The position numbers and the translations under genes were made by a program. Of a stretch of DNA of 17,900 nucleotides, positions 1 to 5,815 are shown piece after piece. This DNA is from Lachnospiraceae bacterium. Its GTDB lineage: Bacteria > Bacillota > Clostridia > Lachnospirales > Lachnospiraceae. The notes beneath the pieces are model-generated. The model saw only the letters and a list, made by a program, of their open reading frames with translations. It made no database searches and was not told where the DNA came from. Every line of letters starts with the position of its first letter. Positions within the stretch are counted from its first letter, which is position 1. Location of the stretch: assembly GCA_900766915.1 (NCBI GenBank), contig CAAFXE010000152.1, positions 1 to 17,900 of the forward strand, in the 5' to 3' direction.

Positions 1-144
1 CGCGAAGCAGGCTCTCCTGCGAGTGATTAGATGTTCTTAGATTAGTTGGAGCCCCCGACGCCTGCGGGGCACGGATAGAGGCTGTCCCGGGCGTCCCATG
101 AGAGAAAATGATGAACCAATTAGTAACCTAAAGCCCCCGTTAGA
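1..144. other. Unidentified structured, GC-rich noncoding segment
   Basis: No gene is assigned here. The 9-base word TTAGATTAG occurs at 37-45 and again at 140-148, and GCCCCCG occurs just inside each copy (at about 52-58 and 133-139), so the two ends mirror each other loosely. There are short inverted repeats, GCAGG/CCTGC at 7-11 and 16-20 and GCCCC/GGGGC at 51-55 and 66-70. On the plus strand a frame is open from 41 to 148 (stop TAG at 146-148) and another ends at a stop at 28-30, but neither has a convincing ribosome site. None of the hairpins has a T-tract in either direction that would make a clear terminator for the carboxypeptidase gene that ends at 145. It may be an intergenic repeat or the end of a neighbouring RNA. 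Identity unknown. Confidence 0.4.
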
Positions 145-1392
145 TTAGAAAGTGTTTTGGATCCACCGCTTAAATTTCAGCCACAATGTAGCCTCTGGGG
201 TTTCCTCTTTGGTGAAAATCTGGAACTGTTCGATGACCTTGCCCTGAAGCTCATAGGTGATATTTCCAAGGACTGTATGTTTTTCTACAGGAGCCTTCAG
301 CTGCTTTGCATAGCTCATCTTACAGTTTACTTTTTCCCCTTTACCCAAAAGATATGTAAACTCTCCTGCGTCTGTACCGATGGCGATGGTTTCTTTTTCT
401 CCATCAACCACGGGAATGTCCGGAAAGTCCCAGTCTGATTTTCCAAGCTTTTGGTAGGAATAATTGTCAAAGCCATAATTATATAGCTTCACTGCATCCT
501 TCCACTTATAGCTTTTATGGGGATACCATCCGGCTCCCAAAAGAGAAATGATCATAAGCTTTCCATCCCTTTTGGCTGCCCCCACATAGCAGTAGCCTGC
601 TTTTCCGGTAAAGCCGGTCTTTCCTGACACCGCACCCGGATAGGAATTTAACAGTGCATTATGATTGCTGCAGAAAACATTTCGTTTGCCGGTAATTTCC
701 GAGAAGGAATAGCTTGCCGTACCGGTAATTTCCAGAAATTCATCTGCCTTGGAGGAAAGAGCCACGCAATACCGCATGATCAACGCCAGATCCTTAGGAC
801 TTGTACAGTGTTCTCCTCCTTCATTGGTGTCGTCCAGTCCGTTGGGTGTGACAAAGTTGGTATGGGTACAGCCGATGGCTTCCGCTTTTTTGTTCATGAG
901 AGCTGCAAATTTCTCCACACTGCCGCTGATTCCTTCCGCTACCGCCACCGCACTGTCATTGTGGGATTCCAGCATCAGGGAATACAAAAGATCCTTCAAA
1001 TAATACTGTTCTCCTGCCCTGGCGTTCATCTGCACGTCAGGCATAGCAGCAGCTGTATCCGAGAATGTAACGATCTGTCCCGGAGTCCCATATTCCAATG
1101 CAAGAATACATGTCATGATCTTGGTGGTACTTGCCATGGCCAGGGGAGCATCCTCATTTTTACCATACAGCACTCTGCCGGAGTCCCCATCCATCAGCAC
1201 TGCTCCTGTAGAATACAGATTTTCCGGTGCTCCTGCCGCCTGCAAGGGCAAATAAAAAACAGGACACTGCACAACACTGATGATCAGCATTGCGGCTATG
1301 ACCTGTTTACTTCTTTTTACCGGCTGTCCGTTCGCTTTTCTATGTCTGAAAAGCTTTGGAACAGCTGCCAGATTCTTTAATATGTTCAACAT
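145..1392 (-). CDS. D-alanyl-D-alanine carboxypeptidase, DacB-like (peptidase S11)
   Basis: Serine-type penicillin-binding protein that trims the terminal D-alanine from peptidoglycan stem peptides outside the membrane. In the 415-residue product the active-site STTK is at 88-91, SHN at 143-145 and KTG at 258-260, followed by a C-terminal beta-rich domain. About 30 basic, presumably cytoplasmic residues precede a single hydrophobic segment (about 31-48), longer than a normal signal peptide. I chose ATG 1392, not the in-frame ATG at 1404, because AGGAA sits five bases upstream of the former and nothing suitable precedes the latter. It is the last gene after scpA and scpB; in B. subtilis scpAB lie close to dacB, the sigma-E-controlled carboxypeptidase of spore cortex. 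A sigma-E-like promoter just upstream supports a sporulation role. The family call is secure; the DacB assignment rests on context and promoter. Confidence 0.9.
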   Translation of the reverse strand: MLNILKNLAAVPKLFRHRKANGQPVKRSKQVIAAMLIISVVQCPVFYLPLQAAGAPENLYSTGAVLMDGDSGRVLYGKNEDAPLAMASTTKIMTCILALEYGTPGQIVTFSDTAAAMPDVQMNARAGEQYYLKDLLYSLMLESHNDSAVAVAEGISGSVEKFAALMNKKAEAIGCTHTNFVTPNGLDDTNEGGEHCTSPKDLALIMRYCVALSSKADEFLEITGTASYSFSEITGKRNVFCSNHNALLNSYPGAVSGKTGFTGKAGYCYVGAAKRDGKLMIISLLGAGWYPHKSYKWKDAVKLYNYGFDNYSYQKLGKSDWDFPDIPVVDGEKETIAIGTDAGEFTYLLGKGEKVNCKMSYAKQLKAPVEKHTVLGNITYELQGKVIEQFQIFTKEETPEATLWLKFKRWIQNTF

Positions 1393-1394
1393 GA

Positions 1395-1431
1395 AATTCC
1401 TCATAGACTTTTTATAAATCTATGAGGAATT
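1395..1431 (-). promoter_or_regulatory. Perfect 13-bp inverted repeat covering the ribosome site of the DacB-like gene
   Basis: AATTCCTCATAGA at 1395-1407 and its exact reverse complement at 1419-1431 flank an 11-base loop. In minus-strand RNA the 3' arm (1407 to 1395) holds the GAGGAA ribosome site for ATG 1392, so a transcript entering from scpB would hide it. There is no T-tract, so this is a sequestering hairpin more than a terminator. Confidence 0.75.
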
Positions 1432-1445
1432 CTCTTTTAATATGT
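1417..1445 (-). promoter_or_regulatory. Candidate sigma-E promoter for the DacB-like carboxypeptidase
   Basis: On the minus strand ACATATT (1445-1439) is followed after exactly 14 bases by CATAGATT (1424-1417). The sporulation sigma-E consensus of Bacillus is roughly xxATATT, 14 bases, CATACAxT, so the -35 core and seven of the eight -10 positions agree. The expected start point, near 1410, lies in the loop of the hairpin at 1395-1431. This is a match by eye and has not been tested. Confidence 0.6.
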
Positions 1446-1488
1446 GTCCGTCATCACAGGATACAAAATCGAAGCTATCCCACAGACA
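1444..1488 (-). repeat. Weak nested inverted repeat between scpB and the DacB-like gene
   Basis: GTGTC (1444-1448) pairs with GACAC (1484-1488) and, inside it, GGATA (about 1459-1463) pairs with TATCC (1476-1480). The arms are short and interrupted. No T-tract follows on the minus strand, so it is not a convincing terminator for scpB. The rest of the gap (1393-1514) shows nothing else beyond the promoter and hairpin listed separately. Confidence 0.3.
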
Positions 1489-1514
1489 CTGTTTTACGCG
1501 GCTTTTGACAGAGT

Positions 1515-2084
1515 TTACACCCCCAGCCTGATCTGTACCTCTTCCTCTGCTTCCGCTTCAAAATCTGCGATTTCCGTTGCTGAAAGCGATGGAAGATCTT
1601 CTAAAGAGCTGACGCCAAAATAACGAAGAAAATCCTCTGTGGTACCAAAAAGTGCCGGTCTTCCCGGTGCATTTAATCTGCCCACCTCCTGGACAAGTCC
1701 GTATTCTACCAGCTTATTTAACGCATGATCCGAATTTACCCCGCGGATCTTTTCAATCTCCGCCCTTGTAATGGGCTGCTTATAAGCCGCAATCGAAAGA
1801 ACCTCCAGCTGCACATCGGTCAATACATATTTTTTCGGCTGCTTCGCAATTTTAATGAGCACATCATAATATTCTGTCTTGGAACAAAGCTGAAAGGAAT
1901 CTTCCAGTTCAATGATCCTGATTCCCCGATCTTCCGCCTCATATTTATCCATCATATTGCGAATGAGCTTTCTGGTAGTATCTTTATCATGTTCAATGGC
2001 AACAGCAATTTTTTCCACCTCTACCGCCTCTCCCATGGTAAAAAGGATGGCTTCCACCGCTGCTTCTGTTTTTTTTAATTCCAT
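1515..2084 (-). CDS. scpB: Segregation and condensation protein B
   Basis: ScpB is the winged-helix (kite) subunit of the SMC-ScpAB condensin that compacts and separates newly replicated chromosomes. The 189-residue product has the family's usual size: a first winged helix in residues 1-80 (with VEAILFTMGEAV near the N terminus), a second around 85-160 containing the typical AYKQPITRAEIEKIRG and GRPALFGTT stretches, then an acidic tail. I start it at ATG 2084, preceded by GGAGGAACT; an in-frame ATG at 2096 is itself part of that ribosome site and is less likely. The gene follows scpA after about 15 bases, in the conserved scpA-scpB order, so the two subunits are made together. Smc is not in the window. 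Confidence 0.95.
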   Translation of the reverse strand: MELKKTEAAVEAILFTMGEAVEVEKIAVAIEHDKDTTRKLIRNMMDKYEAEDRGIRIIELEDSFQLCSKTEYYDVLIKIAKQPKKYVLTDVQLEVLSIAAYKQPITRAEIEKIRGVNSDHALNKLVEYGLVQEVGRLNAPGRPALFGTTEDFLRYFGVSSLEDLPSLSATEIADFEAEAEEEVQIRLGV

Positions 2085-2099
2085 AGTTCCTCCCATGCG

Positions 2100-2861
2100 T
2101 TACTGCTGTTTCCTGTGAAACTGTGCAGAGGTAATGATAATATCTTCAAAAATTCCATCCTGACGGATGACGATCTTTCCTGTTTTCATCAGTTCCAGGA
2201 TGGCAAGGAAGGTCACCACGACCTGCATCTTGCTTTTCTGTCCCTCCAGCATCTTCTTAAAAGAAAAGGTGCCATGTTCATTGGCATAGCATTCCACATA
2301 GTCAATTTTATCCTCTAAGGACACCTCTTCCTTCTCAATCTTGCCAAACTTGCTTCTAATAGGGTCCACTTTATCATTTTGCCGCTTCATGATGGAATGA
2401 AAAATGTCATTGAGTTTTTTTAAGGTCAGATCTCCCATCAGCTTCTCTAAGTCCACCGGTTCCATATACCCTTCCACTTCTTCGGGAATGGTTGGCTCCT
2501 TATACATGGCTCTGGCCGCATCCTGCATACGGTCCTTCAGCTCATAGGACATATACTTATACATTTTATATTCCAAAAGTTTCCGGACAAGCTCTTCTCT
2601 CGGGTCAATTTCTTCCCCTTCTTCATCCACTTCCACAGGCAGCAGCATTTTTGCCTTGATCTCCAGCAAGGTGGCTGCCATCACGAGAAATTCACTCATC
2701 ACGTTCAGATCCTTTCGGTCCATGCCACGGACATACTCCAGATACTGCTCTGTAATCTCCACAATCGGAATATCAAAAATATTAAATTTATTTACATCAA
2801 TGAGATGAAGCAAAAGATCCAGTGGACCTTCAAAATTTTCTATCTTTACCGGTAAAGCCAT
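2100..2861 (-). CDS. scpA: Segregation and condensation protein A (kleisin)
   Basis: ScpA is the kleisin that bridges the two heads of the SMC dimer and recruits ScpB. The 253-residue product opens with the family signature VKIENFEGPLDLLLHLI at residues 5-21 and continues with the IVEITEQYLEYV and FLVMAATLLEIKAKMLLP helices of the N-terminal SMC-binding domain. An acidic middle (about 85-95) leads to a C-terminal winged-helix region with VVTFLAILELMKTGKI near 215-230. Start ATG 2861 fits the family N terminus, though only a weak purine-rich ribosome site (AGAGAGAAATTGAAG) precedes it, which suggests translational dependence on the upstream metallophosphoesterase gene 18 bases away. No truncation or odd composition is seen. 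Confidence 0.95.
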   Translation of the reverse strand: MALPVKIENFEGPLDLLLHLIDVNKFNIFDIPIVEITEQYLEYVRGMDRKDLNVMSEFLVMAATLLEIKAKMLLPVEVDEEGEEIDPREELVRKLLEYKMYKYMSYELKDRMQDAARAMYKEPTIPEEVEGYMEPVDLEKLMGDLTLKKLNDIFHSIMKRQNDKVDPIRSKFGKIEKEEVSLEDKIDYVECYANEHGTFSFKKMLEGQKSKMQVVVTFLAILELMKTGKIVIRQDGIFEDIIITSAQFHRKQQ

Positions 2862-2879
2862 AACTTCAATTTCTCTCTT

Positions 2880-3671
2880 TTATGCCGGTGCCAGATGAAT
2901 CACTGACAATTCCGGTCTGTTGTTAAATCTGATAGGAATGGTATGGGTTCCCAGACCTCTCGATACCACCATTTTGTGGTCACCTTCCTGGTATAGTCCT
3001 GCACTGTACCTTGGAAACAGCTTCGCCTGAGGCGTGATCACTCCCCCAAGCAAGGGCAGTCTGATGATGCCTCCATGAAGATGTCCTGACAGAGTAAGAT
3101 CTGCACCCCACTTTGCATACTGTTTAAAATAAACCGGATTATGAGCCAGCAAAATGTGATAGCACTCCTTAGATGTCTCACATTTTCCAAGTGCTTCCTC
3201 CACCTGCTCCGGCAAAAATTCATATCGGTTAAATTTTTTAAAATATTTTCGTGGGAGGTCATAGCCATAGATACAAAACTGATTTTTTCCGGCCTGGATT
3301 TTCACTTTATCATTCACAAGAACTTTTGCCCCCGCATCTTTGATGGGACCCATGTATTCTTCGTAGCGATTTCCATAAATCTCTGTATCATGCAGCATGC
3401 GGGATTCGTGATTTCCCAGACCGTAATATACCGGATAGTTTCTGGCAAGCTCCACGACAGCTTTTTGTCCCACCTCGAAAGGCTCCCTGGAATGTCCCAC
3501 CAGCATATCTCCTGCAATACAGATAAAATCCGGAAAAATGTGTTCAATCTCATCCAAAAGAAGCCGATTATCCGTACCATAGGTGTAGTTGTGAAGATCT
3601 GCCAGCATTCCTATGGTCACTGGTGATTTCAGCTTACTGGTACGGATATGATAATGTACTGTTTGAAACAT
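2880..3671 (-). CDS. Calcineurin-like metallophosphoesterase (YkuE/YaeI type)
   Basis: A 263-residue phosphoesterase with the full two-metal site: DLH at 25-27, GD ending at D55, GNHE at 86-89, the AHNP histidine at about 176 and GHLHGG at 196-201. Homologues act on nucleotides, lipids or other phosphoesters, and the substrate here cannot be read from sequence. I see no signal peptide, and the N terminus starts directly with the fold, so it is probably cytoplasmic or only loosely membrane associated. Start ATG 3671 is chosen because GGAGGAGA lies just upstream; an ATG nine codons earlier (3698) lacks a site. It lies between the DacF-like gene and scpA with short gaps, so it is probably in the same transcription unit. 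Some family members work in envelope lipid metabolism, which would suit the neighbouring wall genes, but that is inference. Confidence 0.88.
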   Translation of the reverse strand: MFQTVHYHIRTSKLKSPVTIGMLADLHNYTYGTDNRLLLDEIEHIFPDFICIAGDMLVGHSREPFEVGQKAVVELARNYPVYYGLGNHESRMLHDTEIYGNRYEEYMGPIKDAGAKVLVNDKVKIQAGKNQFCIYGYDLPRKYFKKFNRYEFLPEQVEEALGKCETSKECYHILLAHNPVYFKQYAKWGADLTLSGHLHGGIIRLPLLGGVITPQAKLFPRYSAGLYQEGDHKMVVSRGLGTHTIPIRFNNRPELSVIHLAPA

Positions 3672-3714
3672 GACTCTCCTCCGTTCTTTAGAATGCATTC
3701 CATTCTACCACATC

Positions 3715-4896
3715 TTACATCATCCACGCAAGCCACACTCTTTTTACATAATCCGGATATTTTGCCGCTTCGATCGTCTCAGGTGCCACAATGGCCGTCT
3801 CCCCCAGCTTTTCGTTGTTATGATAGTAGCTTAAAGAGCCGAGCACCTGACCCTTTTCTACCGGTGCGGTAAGTTCTTCCGGAAGCGTAAGCTTCTTTTC
3901 GATAGAAGTCAGACTTTCCCCATTCATCAAAAGGCAGGAAAAATCCTTTTCATACACCGGAGTAACACTCTCCTCCACCCCTGACCTTACAGGAATCCCG
4001 GGAAGCTTTTCTCTCTCCCGATCGGTATCCACATAGATCTGATAATTCGCAAATCCGTAGTTTAAAAGCGTCGTGGCATCCCGAAAACGGGACTTGCTGG
4101 TCTCGCCTTTCATAATGACGGCAATAAGCTCCATCTCCCCTTTTTTTGCTGTTGCAGATACACAAAATCCGGCTTTTCCCGTGGAACCGGTCTTTAATCC
4201 GGTACTGTATTCATAATGACGGATCAGCTTATTGGTATTATTCAGGCCAAATTCCGAATCTCCCCTGGCTGTATGATGTACAATGGTGTCCATCCACACC
4301 GTGCAGTAATCATGAATTTTCGGATACTTTGTCAAAAGCTCCCGGGACATCAGTGCCACATCATAAGCACTCATAAGATGCCCATCCGCATCCAGCCCGT
4401 TACAGTTTACAAAATGAGTATCCTTCATGCCCAGTTCCTTCGCCTTTTCATTCATCTTTCCCACAAAGGCCTCTTCGCTTCCCGATACATGCTCTGCCAT
4501 GGCAACGCAGGAATCATTTCCGCTGGCAATGGCAATGCACTTTAGAAGATCATCTACCGTCTGCTGCTCTCCGGGCTCCAGATAGACCTGGGAACCGCCC
4601 ATAGAGGCTGCTTTTTCCGAAACCACCACCACATCCTCCAGCTTGATCTTTTGTTCCTCCAATGCCTCAAAAATGAGGAGCATGGTCATAATTTTTGTCA
4701 CACTGGCAGGCTCTGTGGCTACATGGGATTCTTTTTCATAAAGCACGGTTCCGGTAGACACTTCCATCAAAAGGGCATAAGGTGCTTCGATCCCGATCTC
4801 CATGGACTTCTCCTGCTCTGCGGCAAATACCTGCAGCGGAAAGATCTCCCACAGGATCATAACGAAGCTCAGCAAATAAATGATGTATTTTTTCAC
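3715..4896 (-). CDS. dacF: D-alanyl-D-alanine carboxypeptidase, DacF-like (peptidase S11)
   Basis: Second penicillin-binding carboxypeptidase of the window, removing terminal D-Ala from peptidoglycan. The 393-residue product has a normal signal peptide ending near the VFAAE at about 23-27, active-site SVTK at 65-68, SGN at 125-127, KTG at 235-237, and a C-terminal beta domain with an amphipathic end (KRVWLAWMM) that would hold it on the outer membrane face. Stretches such as TKIMTMLLI, ASMGGSQVYLEPGE and IAIASGND recall B. subtilis DacF, which modifies the cortex wall under sigma-F, so I prefer the DacF name. I start it at GTG 4896, seven bases after GGAAGGGAG; a TTG at 4914 is in frame but lies within the ribosome site. 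Its leader is covered by a terminator-like hairpin. It is only about 30% similar by eye to the DacB-like protein at 145-1392, so it is not a recent duplicate. Confidence 0.9.
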   Translation of the reverse strand: MKKYIIYLLSFVMILWEIFPLQVFAAEQEKSMEIGIEAPYALLMEVSTGTVLYEKESHVATEPASVTKIMTMLLIFEALEEQKIKLEDVVVVSEKAASMGGSQVYLEPGEQQTVDDLLKCIAIASGNDSCVAMAEHVSGSEEAFVGKMNEKAKELGMKDTHFVNCNGLDADGHLMSAYDVALMSRELLTKYPKIHDYCTVWMDTIVHHTARGDSEFGLNNTNKLIRHYEYSTGLKTGSTGKAGFCVSATAKKGEMELIAVIMKGETSKSRFRDATTLLNYGFANYQIYVDTDREREKLPGIPVRSGVEESVTPVYEKDFSCLLMNGESLTSIEKKLTLPEELTAPVEKGQVLGSLSYYHNNEKLGETAIVAPETIEAAKYPDYVKRVWLAWMM

Positions 4897-4944
4897 AAAA
4901 AAACTCCCTTCCAAACCTTATTAAAGTTTAGTAGGAGTTTTTTT
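4897..4944 (-). terminator. Terminator-like hairpin overlapping the dacF ribosome site
   Basis: AAAAAAACTCC (4897-4907) and GGAGTTTTTTT (4934-4944) are perfect 11-bp arms, with an inner six-pair stem (4913-4918 with 4924-4929, one G-U pair in minus-strand RNA). On the minus strand the 3' arm is GGAG followed by seven Ts, which is a terminator shape, yet GGGAG is also the ribosome site of dacF and the T-run ends directly at its GTG. It is nearly symmetrical and could work in both directions. It can end transcripts from the PAP2 gene or act as a leader attenuator of dacF. Confidence 0.7.
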
Positions 4945-4967
4945 TAAATAGAACATATTTTCCGGAT

Positions 4968-5456
4968 TTAGTGTAACAACCAGCCAATCGCCAGACCCAG
5001 GATGCAGCCTGCAATGACCTGCAGCGGTGTGTGGCCTACAAATTCCTTCAGCTTTTCTTCCGAAAACACCTTCTGAAATTTCTTTTCCAGCGTTTCTTCG
5101 TTGTTCATGTCATCGATGATTTCCTCAATCAGGGAAGTCAATTCATTGATCACCTCTGCCTGTTTGCCCGTTTCCAGACGCACGCCCATGGCATCATGCA
5201 TGACAATGATTGCCAGCATTGCACTGATGGCAAACTCAAAGGAGCCTACACCATAATGAAGGAGCGACATCATTGCCATGGCGCTGACCGTAGCGGAATG
5301 TCCGCTTGGCATTCCCCCGTCTCCAAATAGTCTTTCCAATACAAATTCTTTATTTAAAACCGTGTAAATAATAGCCTTTAATACCTGTGCAGAAGCCCAG
5401 CCTGTCACTCCTGCCAGCAAAACACGATTTTCCAGCAGTTCCCCAAAAAATCCCAT
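4968..5456 (-). CDS. Divergent PAP2 family membrane protein (DUF212, YuiD-like)
   Basis: Small integral membrane protein of the divergent PAP2 (acid phosphatase/vanadium haloperoxidase-related) family. The 162-residue product carries GGMPSGHSATVSAM at 47-60, MHDAMGVRLETGKQAEVIN at 86-104 and GHTPLQV at 141-147, the three blocks typical of this group; the histidines match PAP2 phosphatase motifs, but the substrate is unknown and may be a lipid or polyprenyl phosphate. Hydrophobic segments lie near 12-33, 55-87 and 144-162. I start at ATG 5456, preceded by TTGGAGAGTACC; the in-frame ATG at 5468 is part of that ribosome site. It starts only 17 bases beyond the rpsU terminator with no room for its own promoter there, so its expression may depend on read-through. 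Confidence 0.88.
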   Translation of the reverse strand: MGFFGELLENRVLLAGVTGWASAQVLKAIIYTVLNKEFVLERLFGDGGMPSGHSATVSAMAMMSLLHYGVGSFEFAISAMLAIIVMHDAMGVRLETGKQAEVINELTSLIEEIIDDMNNEETLEKKFQKVFSEEKLKEFVGHTPLQVIAGCILGLAIGWLLH

Positions 5457-5472
5457 GGTACTCTCCAATCAG

Positions 5473-5503
5473 AAAAGGGACTGAAAATTTTCCAGTCCCT
5501 TTT
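5473..5503 (-). terminator. Rho-independent terminator of rpsU
   Basis: AAAAGGGACTG (5473-5483) and CAGTCCCTTTT (5493-5503) form a perfect 11-bp stem with a nine-base loop, starting nine bases after the rpsU stop codon. The T-tract on the minus strand is short (TTTTCTGATT), so some read-through into the PAP2 gene is plausible. Confidence 0.85.
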
Positions 5504-5511
5504 AGCACTTA

Positions 5512-5688
5512 TTAATTGTATTTACGTTTTCTAGCTGCTTCAGATTTTTTCTTACGTCTTACGCTTGGTTTTTCGTAATGTTCTCTTTTACGAATTTCCT
5601 GCTGAATACCTGCTTTTGCACAGTTTCTTTTGAATCTGCGTAAAGCGCTATCTAAAGTCTCGTTTTCTTTTACGATTACATTTGACAT
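5512..5688 (-). CDS. rpsU: 30S ribosomal protein S21
   Basis: S21 is a small basic protein of the 30S platform near the 3' end of 16S rRNA and helps initiation. The 58-residue product begins MSNVIVKENETLDSALRRFKR and ends in the lysine/arginine-rich RKKKSEAARKRKYN, which is the usual length and layout of Firmicutes S21. ATG 5688 is chosen from the family N terminus and an AGGTG site seven bases upstream; the frame stays open further upstream into the alaS end, but that part is not coding. The gene stands alone between a consensus sigma-A promoter and a strong terminator, with a leader of about 70 bases that holds an inverted repeat. Confidence 0.97.
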   Translation of the reverse strand: MSNVIVKENETLDSALRRFKRNCAKAGIQQEIRKREHYEKPSVRRKKKSEAARKRKYN

Positions 5689-5710
5689 AGAATCACACCT
5701 AACCTCCCTC

Positions 5711-5738
5711 CAGTTGTGTATTGTGCATAATACAACTG
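5711..5738 (-). promoter_or_regulatory. Inverted repeat in the rpsU leader
   Basis: CAGTTGT (5711-5717) and ACAACTG (5732-5738) pair, with further inner pairing. In minus-strand RNA the 3' arm ends right against GGAGGGAGG, one of two ribosome-site-like stretches ahead of rpsU. The loop holds TGCAC, which could pair with GTGCA at the very 5' end of the predicted transcript (5755-5759), giving an alternative fold. A leader-based autoregulation by S21 is possible but not shown. Confidence 0.5.
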
Positions 5739-5766
5739 TATGGGTATTTTTATTGCACTGTTGGTT

Positions 5767-5795
5767 ATTATATGGGAAAACTTCTCTCTTGTCAA
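5767..5795 (-). promoter_or_regulatory. Sigma-A promoter of rpsU
   Basis: On the minus strand TTGACA (5795-5790) is followed after exactly 17 bases by TATAAT (5772-5767), both perfect consensus. It lies just past the alaS stop codon and gives a leader of about 70 bases to rpsU. Confidence 0.92.
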
Positions 5796-5815
5796 TAGCT
5801 TTTTCAGAAAAACTA

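Noticed and set aside
41..148. Plus-strand frame at the left edge as a gene end
   Set aside because: It is closed by a stop at 38-40 upstream, is only 35 codons long and has no recognisable start signal; kept as an unexplained element only.
661..1380. 239-residue plus-strand open frame
   Set aside because: It is opposite the DacB-like gene with intact catalytic motifs, and its protein has the cysteine- and histidine-rich look of an antisense frame and no ribosome site.
3141..3626. 161-residue plus-strand open frame
   Set aside because: Antisense to the metallophosphoesterase, whose full metal-binding motif set confirms the minus strand.
4945..4990. Possible sigma-F promoter upstream of dacF (GGAAAATATG as -10)
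   Set aside because: The -10 fits partly, but nothing like GTATA or GCATA lies about 15 bases upstream, so the pair is not convincing.
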